A stretch of DNA of 62,116 nucleotides, taken from positions 1 to 62,116 of the IMG/VR virus record IMGVR_UViG_3300005527_000068. One strand, written 5' to 3'. The notes under the pieces were generated by a model. The model saw only the letters and a program-made list of their open reading frames with translations, had not been told where the DNA came from and ran no database searches. A program made the position numbers and the translations under genes. The DNA comes from a virus. This document shows positions 45,483 to 55,374 of this stretch, in pieces. Positions within the stretch are counted from its first letter, which is position 1. Every line of letters starts with the position of its first letter.

Positions 45483-46625
45483 ATGTCAATAACAACTCAA
45501 GAACAAGAAAAACTATTTAGACAATTTAAACACTCTGTTGGTGCGCCAATAAGACAAATAGAATTAACTGATGAACAATTATGTACATTGTTAGAGATAG
45601 CTATTGAAGATTACAGTCAAATAGTACAAGATTGGTTAATAGAACATCAATGGCAATCTTTATTGGGTAAAAATGTTACTACATTAGATATGACATTTGC
45701 ACTTAGTTATAGGTCATTTGACTCTGTAACACAAGCAACCTATGCTTACTCAAAACAAGTAGGTTTACAATCAAATGGTCCTTGGGAATTAAAGAAAGAT
45801 TATGTAGAATTACAAGCTGGTAGACAAGTATATCAAATACCAGCTGGACGTGAAATAAATGAAGTATTATGGATAACACCACCACCAATTAATCAAGCAT
45901 TATTGGCTAATTATGGTGGTATTGATTATGGTTTTGGTGGTGGTTTCTCACAAGTTGGTGGTGGAACTGGAACAGGTGGACCAGGTTTTTCCAGAATGGG
46001 TTATTATATCGCACCAGCATTTGATATTTTATTGACTGCTGCTGATATGAATTTAAAAAATAGAATAATTAGAAGTGAATTAGTTTATAAAGTAACTGCT
46101 GGTCCAAATGGTACTAAATTATTACATTTATTATCAACACCAGGTTCAAGATATACATTTGGTCAACAAATAGGTGGTGTAGGTAGCACAATTAATTTAA
46201 CTGGTTGTCAAGTATGGTATTTTTATTATGATACAACACCAGAAAACGTTAATCAATGTTTGGCTGAAAACCCTGATATCATTAGATATCCAAATCAAGT
46301 TAATTTAGCTACATTAGATTATTCTTCTTTTAACCAACCTACAAAAGCTATCATACGTCAGTTATTTATCGCTGAAGCTAAAAAAGCATTGGGAAGGGTC
46401 AGAGGTAAATTTGGTGGTGTTGTAGGGCCTCCTGAAGCGGAAAGAACTATGGATTATGAGAGTTTAATATCAGAAGGTAACGAAGAAAGAAAAGCTGTTA
46501 TGGAAAAACTTGAAGAAAGGTTAACAAGGTTTACCACAACGTCACAGCTGGAAAGGGCAGCTAACGAAGCTGAACAATTAAACAAACATTTAAAACATAG
46601 ACCATTAGGTTTTTGGGTGTACTAA
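45483..46625 (+). CDS. gp13: Neck protein (gp13-like head completion)
   Basis: 380 residues. The N-terminus (FKHSVGAPIRQIELTDEQL, then LLEIAIEDYSQIVQDWLIE) matches gp13 family proteins that close the filled head and receive the tail. A Gly-rich insertion occurs at about 145-165. The C-terminal helix region (KKALGRVRGKFGGVVGPP) fits the family. T4 gp13 is 309 residues. The gene converges with DNA polymerase and overlaps its end by 4 nt. Confidence 0.75.
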   Translation: MSITTQEQEKLFRQFKHSVGAPIRQIELTDEQLCTLLEIAIEDYSQIVQDWLIEHQWQSLLGKNVTTLDMTFALSYRSFDSVTQATYAYSKQVGLQSNGPWELKKDYVELQAGRQVYQIPAGREINEVLWITPPPINQALLANYGGIDYGFGGGFSQVGGGTGTGGPGFSRMGYYIAPAFDILLTAADMNLKNRIIRSELVYKVTAGPNGTKLLHLLSTPGSRYTFGQQIGGVGSTINLTGCQVWYFYYDTTPENVNQCLAENPDIIRYPNQVNLATLDYSSFNQPTKAIIRQLFIAEAKKALGRVRGKFGGVVGPPEAERTMDYESLISEGNEERKAVMEKLEERLTRFTTTSQLERAANEAEQLNKHLKHRPLGFWVY

Positions 46626-49600
46626 AAACCCCATTCATCTACTTCATCTATTGTTATAACAGGTTCAGAAATTTCTTCTATATTTTCAGCGAATGTATCA
46701 TCATATTCGTCTTCCAATATAATATCTTCATTATATTTTTCATCAATTATTTCATCTGATTCTATATCATCAGAATCTTCATCTGTGTCTACATCTTTTA
46801 TGGTCATAACTTCTTTTTCTTCATCTATTTCATTGTTTACAGTCAATTTTATTTCACTAATTGATGTTAACTTAGTTGTAGCTGAAAAGATGTCATCATA
46901 ACCGTTTAAAAGAGATTTTGAAATAACATAATTAATCCATTGTTCGTATTTATCTTTATGTTTTTCTATTTTATGCTCTTTATAGTATTCATTTCTATCA
47001 ATTGCAATAGATTCATATTTAAAAATGTCTTCTATTGGACATAATGGTTCTTCCCATTTATTTGAAACAAGCATATAAGGTGCTTCTGTTGATATATTAG
47101 CAATTATAGATATTGTTTTTGGTAATACATTTGTTTTGATTATATCTTGTAAATCAATAACTTCTAGTTTTCTAAAAATATCATCTAATTTAGCTTTTTC
47201 TGAAACAATACCATCTGCTTTTTCTTTAATCATTCTTTGAATGTAATCTTTTCTTATGGTATCCCATTCATCTGCTTCCATATAATTTGGTTGTTTATTA
47301 ACGCTATCCCAGAATCTTATTTCTTTATCTTCCATAGTCATAAGTTTTTCATAAGAATCTTGGTCAACTTCTTTAAATGGCATACCTGAAACAAGTTCAC
47401 ATTGTTCTTTTTCAAAAATATGTTTAGGTTTTAGTTTTTCAGTCACTTGTTTTGTTTCTGGGTTTTTAACTTTAACCGTTGTTATTAAAATATCTTTTCT
47501 AACATCTGGATGAAAACAGACTAATAGTGGTTTAACCTTTTTATTAAAGGCTTCTAAGTATCTAAGTACGTTATATTCATCTATATATAGATTATCATTT
47601 AATTGATTAATGGTTTCAATTAATGATTTATATTCTTCAGAATCTGGTGATAAGATATTTAAACTTAATTTTAGACTTTCTATTTCTTTAATTGTTTCTA
47701 AATCTTGTTCAACACGTAATGAATCAATTAATTTACAATTCAATTCTGTTTTTGTTGTGAAATTTGGTTCATGACCATGCAGTTCAACATATTCCTTAAC
47801 TGCTTTTTTAGACATCTTATCACGTCTAATAGTTTTTAAGTCACCTTGACCTTTTTTAGTACCAATATTAACATAGTATATTGTATCACCCAAATCAACA
47901 TCTATTTCATTTTTAACAACAAGTTCCATATGAGCTTGTTTTGGCATTGGATTACCAGCTTTATTTTTTAATTTAGCTTTTTTTAGATAATCAGTTACGT
48001 TTATTTTAACTTTAGATTTACTAGCTATTTTAACTAATGGTATTTGATAGTTATATATTTTGTCAACATATTCTTGGTAATAGTTTATGAATTTATAACC
48101 TTCACCATCCAATAACATTCTTATACCATTATTAATAAATTCTTCAATATAAAGTGGCATTTTTTTAGATTTGATTGAGTTACCAACCAATTTTATTTTA
48201 CCATCAATATCATTAGCATAATTTTTTCTTGCGAAGTTAATCGTAGAATTACAGATATCGTCAATATCAAGACCCATTCTACCTTCCATGTATTCTTCAT
48301 TAAATTCTGCAAGAACTGCTTCAAGACCAACCAATTCTTTTCCAGCATCATTAACTGTTTTCCAATGGTTACCTTTTGCAACATATTTAATATCATTAAC
48401 ATTATCTGGGAAAGAAAAATTACAACCATCTGTATCTAAAACTAACGGTTTAAAATTATATTTCTCAGTAAAATGTCTAACCATCAAACGTAAACTCTGT
48501 CTACCACGACAAGTAGTTTCTTCAGCAGAATTTGTATCACCCCAATTAAAAATATATGGTGCGCCATATGAACCAAACCATGAGTTAGCCAATATTTTAA
48601 GTGGTAATTGTTTTTTATCGAATAAATTTGATAAGAATTTATTCTCATCAATTTCTTTAATTATTTCATTTATTGATATTTTTTCATTCTTAAGTTTTTC
48701 TTGTAGTTTTTTGACTATTTTTTTGTGTTTACCAGTTAAGAATTTAAACTCATCTCTGGTATCAACAACATAGGTCAAAATACCACGCATAACGCCAGAT
48801 ATATCCAAATCTGGGAATATACCCCAAGTTAACTGTGTCTTTGGATATAGGGCAGCAAAATCAAGTTTAACGACATTTTTAGCATAACCAACCTGAAGAA
48901 GTCTTGATAAACCACCAGTAAACTCTCTCTTTTTTTGTGTTTCAGGTATTGCTAAGTCATTTTGATATGACCATGCGGCCATAATTAATTTCCATTGACC
49001 AGCAGTACCCATTGTTGATGAACGCATAAAACTGGTTGGTAATATTTTTGATAATAAAAATGATGCTTGATTAAATATATTATCTATTTGTTCAGTTTCC
49101 CATAAGTCATCATAAAGATATCTTTTAATAACATAATCACCAGTTACAATTTCATAATTTTCTTTTAATGGTCTTTTTTCAGATATCACATACCAGTCAC
49201 CAGTATTTTCATTAAAAGCGTATTGATTCTTTTTATCAACCCATGTTGAGTTAATTTTATCGCCTGGTACATAAACACGATTTTCTTTAGCTATTTCAGA
49301 ATATTTTGTAATATATTTAAGTGTCCAACTTTTAATATCTGAGTTAATAGACATTGCTCTACGAACAGCATGTGATATATCTATAATATTATATCCATAC
49401 ATGTATGTTTGTTTATATTTTTCAGTTTCGCTACCTAACTTTAATGTTGAATCTCTTCTATATATCTTATGATATGGACTTAAAGTTTTTGCTATCTCAG
49501 TTATTGGTATATTTAATCGTTCACATCGTTCAAATAAAAACTTCCAATCAAATGATTCTGAGTTATAACCTGTAATAATATCTGGTTTTAGAGCATCAAT

Positions 49601-50266
49601 TAAATGAAAAAATTTAATTATATTACTTCTTTCAGAATTTCTTCTTTCTTGTGGTGTATTACCAGTTGTTTCTAAAATAATTTTAGAATTTCGATTATCA
49701 CTAACCCCTATTTGAAATATAGCATGTTTACTAGCAACAAGACCTTCTGTCTCTAAGTCAAATTGTAATCTATGAAGGTCATTATAATCATCAAAACCTT
49801 TGAAAAGTCTTTTACCTGTTTGTATAAAAAATTGTTCAACAGGTGAAAACATAACAAAATATTTTTTATATGTCTCATTAAAGACATCAACACCACCTTC
49901 TTTAAAAAATTGTATTAAATCGTTATAAGAATTTTTACATTTAGCGATAAATTTATAACCATTCTCCATCCTTTCTGGTGTATAACCTTCAGGATTACTA
50001 GTCTTTAATCTAGTAATTTTCACATCAAATTTTTTTGATGCTTCATATATTTTAACTCTATTACCTTTATATAATACTTTAACAACTTCTTCTTTAAACC
50101 ATAAAAAAGGCACAAACTTGTGGTTCTCAATGTATTTACCCTTATCTGGGTCATTAATTATTAAACTTATAATTGGTTTTCCATATTGCGGTTCTGCTGC
50201 TACAATATATTTTTGTGGGTCTGAACCATGTAAAAAATCTTCAATTATTTCTTTATTGATATCCAT
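46622..50266 (-). CDS. gp43: Family B DNA polymerase (gp43-like)
   Basis: 1214 residues, longer than T4 gp43 (898). Exonuclease motifs: FDLETEG (about 168), GYNSESFDWKFLFERC, and YLYDDLWE. Polymerase motifs: A, KLDFAALYPKTQL; B, KILANSWFGSYG; C, LVLDTDGCNF (about 608). All catalytic acids are present. The added length lies in the palm-thumb region and in a highly acidic C-terminal tail (about 1140-1214) ending DEVDEWGF, which could bind the sliding clamp. No intein was found at motif A, B or C. A host-type promoter lies just upstream. Confidence 0.95.
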   Translation of the reverse strand: MDINKEIIEDFLHGSDPQKYIVAAEPQYGKPIISLIINDPDKGKYIENHKFVPFLWFKEEVVKVLYKGNRVKIYEASKKFDVKITRLKTSNPEGYTPERMENGYKFIAKCKNSYNDLIQFFKEGGVDVFNETYKKYFVMFSPVEQFFIQTGKRLFKGFDDYNDLHRLQFDLETEGLVASKHAIFQIGVSDNRNSKIILETTGNTPQERRNSERSNIIKFFHLIDALKPDIITGYNSESFDWKFLFERCERLNIPITEIAKTLSPYHKIYRRDSTLKLGSETEKYKQTYMYGYNIIDISHAVRRAMSINSDIKSWTLKYITKYSEIAKENRVYVPGDKINSTWVDKKNQYAFNENTGDWYVISEKRPLKENYEIVTGDYVIKRYLYDDLWETEQIDNIFNQASFLLSKILPTSFMRSSTMGTAGQWKLIMAAWSYQNDLAIPETQKKREFTGGLSRLLQVGYAKNVVKLDFAALYPKTQLTWGIFPDLDISGVMRGILTYVVDTRDEFKFLTGKHKKIVKKLQEKLKNEKISINEIIKEIDENKFLSNLFDKKQLPLKILANSWFGSYGAPYIFNWGDTNSAEETTCRGRQSLRLMVRHFTEKYNFKPLVLDTDGCNFSFPDNVNDIKYVAKGNHWKTVNDAGKELVGLEAVLAEFNEEYMEGRMGLDIDDICNSTINFARKNYANDIDGKIKLVGNSIKSKKMPLYIEEFINNGIRMLLDGEGYKFINYYQEYVDKIYNYQIPLVKIASKSKVKINVTDYLKKAKLKNKAGNPMPKQAHMELVVKNEIDVDLGDTIYYVNIGTKKGQGDLKTIRRDKMSKKAVKEYVELHGHEPNFTTKTELNCKLIDSLRVEQDLETIKEIESLKLSLNILSPDSEEYKSLIETINQLNDNLYIDEYNVLRYLEAFNKKVKPLLVCFHPDVRKDILITTVKVKNPETKQVTEKLKPKHIFEKEQCELVSGMPFKEVDQDSYEKLMTMEDKEIRFWDSVNKQPNYMEADEWDTIRKDYIQRMIKEKADGIVSEKAKLDDIFRKLEVIDLQDIIKTNVLPKTISIIANISTEAPYMLVSNKWEEPLCPIEDIFKYESIAIDRNEYYKEHKIEKHKDKYEQWINYVISKSLLNGYDDIFSATTKLTSISEIKLTVNNEIDEEKEVMTIKDVDTDEDSDDIESDEIIDEKYNEDIILEDEYDDTFAENIEEISEPVITIDEVDEWGF

Positions 50267-50282
50267 ATAAGTTATATTTTAA

Positions 50283-50313
50283 CAAATATACTAAATAGAT
50301 AGTAGAAACACAA
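50283..50313 (-). promoter_or_regulatory. Host-type promoter of DNA polymerase
   Basis: Minus strand TTG (50313-50311), 20 nt, TATATTTG (50290-50283), 17 nt before the ATG. The box is preceded by TTTAG as at gp32. Confidence 0.6.
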
Positions 50314-50335
50314 CAATAAACATAAAAAAAAAATT

Positions 50336-50357
50336 AACTTTGTAACATTACAAAGTT
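50336..50357 (-). terminator. Terminator of the adhesin operon
   Basis: A 10-bp perfect stem AACTTTGTAA with a 2-nt loop, flanked by A and T tracts; on the minus strand it follows the 123-residue gene. Confidence 0.75.
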
Positions 50358-50407
50358 ACTAAAAAAAATCGACAAAAACAAATATTTTTTTAATTTTAAT
50401 TAAAATA

Positions 50408-50779
50408 TTATTTTTTTATATCACCATCTAATATGTTTATATATAATGATTCTCTAATAGGGACAATTAGTGTTCCAGAACCATCTAAAAACTCTATAGT
50501 AAAAGTACCAACATATTTACCTGGTTTTGATGTTTCATTTGAAGTAAATTTATAAGTTATATAAAATTCTTCACCAACACAATTTATTGGTATTACTTGT
50601 TGTAAACCAGCAGTTTTTTTAGCTATTCTTTTAACACCAGTAACGACATCCGCCATAGTAAAATATATATTAGCATTTTGGATTGCAGAAAAAAATCTAT
50701 GATAATCGTTACGACCATCAGAAATTAATTCCATTTTCAAAACTGGTAATGTTGCGTTTTTGTTTATAAAAAATTCCAT
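50408..50779 (-). CDS. Small virion protein with Ig/BppU-like start
   Basis: 123 residues. INKNATLPVLKMELISDG and IYFTMADVVTGVKRIAKK resemble baseplate-upper-protein-like domains that begin many fibre genes (a β-sandwich with FTM motif). The rest is β-rich (YKFTSNETSKPGKYVGTFTI). It lies at the end of a three-gene fibre operon, so it is probably a small collar or fibre-anchor subunit. Family is not certain. Confidence 0.5.
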   Translation of the reverse strand: MEFFINKNATLPVLKMELISDGRNDYHRFFSAIQNANIYFTMADVVTGVKRIAKKTAGLQQVIPINCVGEEFYITYKFTSNETSKPGKYVGTFTIEFLDGSGTLIVPIRESLYINILDGDIKK

Positions 50780-50785
50780 GTTTTA

Positions 50786-52642
50786 TTAATTTATACCGTA
50801 TTTATTCTTATCTAAATCAAAATTATATTTTATGTTTTCATATGGTAAATCACATATGTTAAATTTAAATTGAGACATACTACCAATAAAGGTACCAGCA
50901 AAATTTTGTTCTATTGGTAATCCTCTATCAGCCATATCTAACCCATCAAATGTTTGACTATCAATTAACCCTTGAGAACCACCACCTAAACTAAAATTAA
51001 ACGGAACACCTACTTGTTTTAAATAATGTTCATCAAGTCTTTTAGCGATAAACTCTGGAAAATTATCAACAGTAAATTTTAATTTAGAATTAATATAAAA
51101 CATTAGTTTACCTGTTCTTTGTGGTTTTGTTTGTAATTCACAATCAGTTAAATAATTTGTTGTATATCTTATTGTAATATATGACCATTCATCAAAAGTA
51201 ACTAAACCAGATAAAGAATATTCTTCTTTAATAGAAACGTTTGATTCATATAATCTTTGACCTGTGGATGCTGTATAACATGTTCCAGTAACTGTTAATA
51301 GTCTATAACCTATTTTACCATCATCTGTTATTATAAACGCTAATGCGTTATCAACAATATCTTTTTTGTAATCAACAACTGTTTGTGGTTTTGACCTACC
51401 ACTAAAACTACATTTTGTTTCAGTACCTAAACCATCATTTGGTCCACAACATGATGTGCATGTACAACCTGAAGATGAAAAACCAGCACCCCTACCATAA
51501 ATTAGAAAAGGGTTTTGATAATTATTAACAACTTCAACAGTTTTTTTAATTGCAATACCACCGCCATGATAACTACAAACTGTTTGTGTACCTAAACCAT
51601 CATTACTTAATAAATTACAAGTACAATTAGTTGAACTATTTTGTTGCATTGTTTGACCAGTGTTAATTAACACTGTACCAACTGAACCAGTTATTGTTGG
51701 TCCTCTATTATCTTGTGCTCTACCATAAATTAAAAAAGGATTTGTAATTATTTCTATTTTAACTTGTGGTGGAATTAAAGGTATTGCAAAACCATTTTCT
51801 TCTAAAACAGATATATCATCTTCTTTTATGGTTGTACACCATGTATTAACGGTTCCAGTACAACCAGAATCTTGAGTACAACCACTAGTACAACCAGTAC
51901 TATTACCATAAAATTGATTCCAAAATTTATTTTCAGCTCTTGTACCCATATAAAAGAAAATACCTTTATTGTCTGGATAAACTTCATTTAATGTTGTACC
52001 TGTAAAACCAGTAAATGAACATTCTTGTCTAGGTCTTAACCAAAATTCGGCTGACCATGCTTCGTTAACCCTTGTTGGTAATACTTTATAGTTTGTACCA
52101 TCTAACTTATAAAAACCTTGAAAAAAACCACCACATAGTTCTTCATAAACACCTTCAGTACCACCAGTAAGTGTTCTCCTAGGATAAACGTAATTACCAG
52201 TTGTTCCAGTAACTAAATTCATTGTAAATCTAGTATCACCAGATGTAATAACCAATGTAGATGCTGTTAATGCACTAAGTAATGCTAAATTACTGGTATC
52301 AGATTGGTCTTTTTGAAATGTTACTAAACCATTATCAATACCTGTTAACCCTAATGTAGTCATTGTGTAACCAGTATTAACAGCACCATTCCAATCAACC
52401 AAACTTAATAATGTACCTGTACTTGGATTGTTATTTTTATATGTTAAAGTATTATTAAAATCGTACCAAACGACAAAACAATCACCTGAAGACAATGAAG
52501 ATGAAGACCCAGCACCATTACCACCACCAACACTTTTTAAATATCTAACATTCTCATCAGTAGCTAAATAAAAATCCCAGTAATCAGAATTTGATAACTT
52601 TAAATCTATTTTGTTAAAATTGAAATTCTTAATATTCCCCAT
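50786..52642 (-). CDS. LamG-like, cysteine-rich adhesin
   Basis: 618 residues. The flanking β-sandwich pattern (NEAWSAEFWLRPRQ; FDEWSYITIRYTTNY; GKLMFYINSKLKFTVDNF) fits a concanavalin/LamG fold. An insert at about 250-410 is Cys-rich: TGCTSGCTQDSGCTG, then two related blocks each with NPFLIYGR and NDGLGT(Q/E)T(V/K)CS. The blocks are a duplication. It could bind surface glycans. It is one nt from the S74 fibre gene. Confidence 0.6.
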   Translation of the reverse strand: MGNIKNFNFNKIDLKLSNSDYWDFYLATDENVRYLKSVGGGNGAGSSSSLSSGDCFVVWYDFNNTLTYKNNNPSTGTLLSLVDWNGAVNTGYTMTTLGLTGIDNGLVTFQKDQSDTSNLALLSALTASTLVITSGDTRFTMNLVTGTTGNYVYPRRTLTGGTEGVYEELCGGFFQGFYKLDGTNYKVLPTRVNEAWSAEFWLRPRQECSFTGFTGTTLNEVYPDNKGIFFYMGTRAENKFWNQFYGNSTGCTSGCTQDSGCTGTVNTWCTTIKEDDISVLEENGFAIPLIPPQVKIEIITNPFLIYGRAQDNRGPTITGSVGTVLINTGQTMQQNSSTNCTCNLLSNDGLGTQTVCSYHGGGIAIKKTVEVVNNYQNPFLIYGRGAGFSSSGCTCTSCCGPNDGLGTETKCSFSGRSKPQTVVDYKKDIVDNALAFIITDDGKIGYRLLTVTGTCYTASTGQRLYESNVSIKEEYSLSGLVTFDEWSYITIRYTTNYLTDCELQTKPQRTGKLMFYINSKLKFTVDNFPEFIAKRLDEHYLKQVGVPFNFSLGGGSQGLIDSQTFDGLDMADRGLPIEQNFAGTFIGSMSQFKFNICDLPYENIKYNFDLDKNKYGIN

Positions 52643-54408
52643 TAAAAATCTTCTAAAGCAACTCTTTTCCAGTTGTTACTGGTTTTTATGTATAAATAAT
52701 TATCATCTCTTGTGATAGAACCATCAGTACCATTTGTATCAGTAGATGATGATGGCGTGTAAATCGGTATAATTAATTCTTTTGGTATTAAAGATGTGTT
52801 TGTAACCCAATTACCATTGTTATCAACAATAAATTCAGAATTTTTATCTGTATCTACACCATTAATAACGATAATACCACCACCATTAGCTGATTCATGA
52901 GAACCATTATAATTTAATTCAATATTATTATCTTCAGCAACAACTGTTTGAGTTGTTATGTTAATGTTGCTAACATTCGTATTATTGTCTGACAATTGTT
53001 TAATAGCTTCAACAATAATAGGAATAACACAATCTGTATGTACACCTTTATACCCACTTTTTTCATTTTTAAATACTAATAATGGCTCAACATCTTCAAC
53101 TTGTTGAGCAATAAAACCAAATCTAGGCTTTGTACCACCAGCTGACTTATCAATCCATTCATATGTTACACCACTTAATCCTTTTACTATATCTAAAGAA
53201 TTTTTTATTGATTTTATGTTTTCTTTCAAATTAATATCTGATGTGCTAGATGTTAAAAAACCATTAGCGTCAATATTAACATTATTAAAAAAAGCACCAG
53301 AACCTAAATTATCAATGTTTAAATTAACCACATGTGTTACATCATTTGCTTTACTACTAATACTTGGACCTAAAACAACTGAATCGTCATGTGTCGCCTG
53401 ACTAGCATTACCAAACGAAAAAGAACAAAGTCCTGTTGCTTGACTAGTATCACCACCAGCAAAAGAATAATCACCAGATGCTATTGTTGCTTTACCAGAA
53501 GCATGTGATGCAACACCAGAAGCTTCTGTAGAAGTACCTTCAGCATGTGAAGCATCATTAGAAGCTATTGTTGAAATACCTTCAGCATGTGAATAATTAC
53601 CAGTAGCTATTGTATCGCTACCTTCAGCATGTGAGAAAGCACCACCAGCAATTGTTTTAAAACCTTCAGACAAACTAGTGTCACCAGAAGATATTGTTTC
53701 TCGACCCAAAGATATTGAATAATTACCAGTAACTAGTGAATTATAATTAGATAATGCTAAAGAATATTGACCAGTACCACCAGACCAATAACCTGTAACA
53801 CCAGTTAAAGCTTTCCATTCTCCTTTACCCTCAGATGTTGAACAAACCCAAACATACCCAATAACAGGTGTTTTATTAATTATTAAATCATTTGTTCTAG
53901 TTATTCCAGATACATCAACCCAAATAGTTCTACCATTAAAATCTAAACTATTACCACTATAAACTGTTAATAATGTTGTTAAAATACCACCACTATAATT
54001 ACCAGAACCATCAACAGTCATACCTGTAACTAAAACATCATAAGAAACACCTGTATATGTTAATGCAATGGTATTACCATCAATAACTGTTGTTGTGTTT
54101 GCACTAAATACAAGATTAACTGTTTGAGTTACAGCAGAATTAGATGGTGTTATAGCAGATAATAACGGGTCACCAATAGACATAATCGGATAATTCCAAT
54201 TAAATATTGTTGTACCAGAATTACCTGAAAAACTACTTGTAAAAAAAACATATGTTTCACTAACACCAGTACTACTGGTATCAATACCAGATGGTAATTG
54301 TGAAAAAGGAACACCAAAAACTGTACCACCAGATAAATAGGTGGTTGTTTCAATGTTTTGTTTTATTTGTCTATTATTAGAATAATCTAATTTTGTTAAG
54401 AATGGCAT
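52642..54408 (-). CDS. Tail fibre with YadA-head repeats and S74 chaperone domain
   Basis: 588 residues. N-terminal anchor about 1-210. At about 215-345 are repeats of the YadA/trimeric-autotransporter head type (SHAEGxxTxA repeated: HAEGSDTIATGNYS, HAEGISTIASNDAS and more). At about 390 starts a peptidase S74 intramolecular chaperone: SDINLKENIKSIKNSLDIV and FGFIAQQVED. That domain usually drives trimer folding and then cuts itself off, though about 110 residues of another β domain follow here. Likely trimeric fibre. Confidence 0.82.
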   Translation of the reverse strand: MPFLTKLDYSNNRQIKQNIETTTYLSGGTVFGVPFSQLPSGIDTSSTGVSETYVFFTSSFSGNSGTTIFNWNYPIMSIGDPLLSAITPSNSAVTQTVNLVFSANTTTVIDGNTIALTYTGVSYDVLVTGMTVDGSGNYSGGILTTLLTVYSGNSLDFNGRTIWVDVSGITRTNDLIINKTPVIGYVWVCSTSEGKGEWKALTGVTGYWSGGTGQYSLALSNYNSLVTGNYSISLGRETISSGDTSLSEGFKTIAGGAFSHAEGSDTIATGNYSHAEGISTIASNDASHAEGTSTEASGVASHASGKATIASGDYSFAGGDTSQATGLCSFSFGNASQATHDDSVVLGPSISSKANDVTHVVNLNIDNLGSGAFFNNVNIDANGFLTSSTSDINLKENIKSIKNSLDIVKGLSGVTYEWIDKSAGGTKPRFGFIAQQVEDVEPLLVFKNEKSGYKGVHTDCVIPIIVEAIKQLSDNNTNVSNINITTQTVVAEDNNIELNYNGSHESANGGGIIVINGVDTDKNSEFIVDNNGNWVTNTSLIPKELIIPIYTPSSSTDTNGTDGSITRDDNYLYIKTSNNWKRVALEDF

Positions 54409-54426
54409 CGTATTTTTTTATTTTTA

Positions 54427-54440
54427 TTTATAAATATTCT
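54427..54440 (-). promoter_or_regulatory. Late-type AT motif, minus arm of a divergent pair
   Basis: Minus strand AGAATATTTATAAA, 19 nt before the ATG at 54408. Confidence 0.5.
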
Positions 54441-54451
54441 AATATTACAAT

Positions 54452-54463
54452 ATATTTATAATA
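54452..54463 (+). promoter_or_regulatory. Late-type AT motif, plus arm of a divergent pair
   Basis: ATATTTATAATA, 12 nt before the ATG at 54475. With the copy at 54427 it gives one motif per diverging operon in a 66-nt gap. Confidence 0.55.
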
Positions 54464-54474
54464 AAATATTTTTT

Positions 54475-54927
54475 ATGAAAAATAAAAATAAAAACTTAAA
54501 TATTAATGAACTTGTTGGTGGTGATATTTACGCATCAAGTGGTGATAAACCATTTAATGGGTATTCTGAAATAGAAACTGGCCCTGTACAAAAATCTTAT
54601 AATGATTATTCAGATTATGAAAAGGGACAATCAACAACAACTGATAAAGTTTTTGGTAGATATAGACAAAATATACCATGGTTCGCTGTTTATACATATG
54701 GCGGTATGAGGTCAAATGTTGGTCCAATAACATTTGAAAGTAAAATCATAAATAAAAAAACTGTTGAAGAAACAATAGATTCTATCGTTAAAAAACGTTC
54801 TAATAACGATATTAAATCTAAAGATGATAATCCTAAATTTAATAAAATATTAGATTTAATAGATGATATTAATTTAACAGATGAACAAATAAAAAAATTA
54901 AAAGAAAAATTAAATAAAGATGCCTAA
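54475..54927 (+). CDS. Unknown small virion protein
   Basis: 150 residues. Gly/Tyr/Asp-rich first half (NELVGGDIYASSGDKPFNGY), then RQNIPWFAVYTYGGMRSNVG and an acidic helical tail (DLIDDINLTDEQIKKLKEKL). No family recognised. First gene of a plus-strand operon of five small genes preceded by a late-type motif and closed by a terminator, so it is probably structural. It overlaps the next gene by 8 nt. Confidence 0.6.
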   Translation: MKNKNKNLNINELVGGDIYASSGDKPFNGYSEIETGPVQKSYNDYSDYEKGQSTTTDKVFGRYRQNIPWFAVYTYGGMRSNVGPITFESKIINKKTVEETIDSIVKKRSNNDIKSKDDNPKFNKILDLIDDINLTDEQIKKLKEKLNKDA

Positions 54928-55369
54928 TTCAAATTTAAAAGACAAATACTATAATATCGATGGTGAACAATTAAAGTACACTGCTATTGCTATGCGTGAA
55001 TCTAGATTGAAAAAAGCCAAAGAATTATGTGAAAGTTCTAAAAATTGTGAAGAATTTAATAAATTGGGTGGTCAACAAAAGCTAAATAGATATACTGAAA
55101 TAATAAAAAAAGAACAAGAAATTGATTATAAAATAAAAGACGAAAAAAGAAAAGGTGGTTTAGAAAATCAATTTATAAAAAAACACACTAAAGATAAAAA
55201 TAACGCAAACCCTACAGAAGTGGGTGGTGTACCTTTAGTAACAAAAGGTAATACTTTTGACAAAATAATGTCTGGTAAAGATATTTATAATGAAAATATT
55301 GAAAAAGAAATTATTGAGATAAAGTATTTAATAGAATACATGAATAATAACAAAAAAAATAAAATTTAA
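54920..55369 (+). CDS. Unknown Lys/Glu-rich protein
   Basis: 149 residues, mostly helical and charged (RESRLKKAKELCESSKNCEE; RYTEIIKKEQEIDYKIKDEK), with a short ordered part ADP-like PTEVGGVPLVTKGNTFDKIM. No enzyme motif. Overlaps the previous gene by 8 nt; likely an assembly or head-core protein by position. Confidence 0.55.
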   Translation: MPNSNLKDKYYNIDGEQLKYTAIAMRESRLKKAKELCESSKNCEEFNKLGGQQKLNRYTEIIKKEQEIDYKIKDEKRKGGLENQFIKKHTKDKNNANPTEVGGVPLVTKGNTFDKIMSGKDIYNENIEKEIIEIKYLIEYMNNNKKNKI

Positions 55370-55374
55370 AGAAT

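Noticed and set aside
48288-48773. 161-codon open frame opposite DNA polymerase
   Set aside because: Lies fully within the conserved polymerase palm coding region; no recognisable motif.
46622-50266. Intein in DNA polymerase to explain its length
   Set aside because: Motifs A, B and C are uninterrupted and no Cys1/HN-C pair was found; extra length is spread and in the acidic tail.
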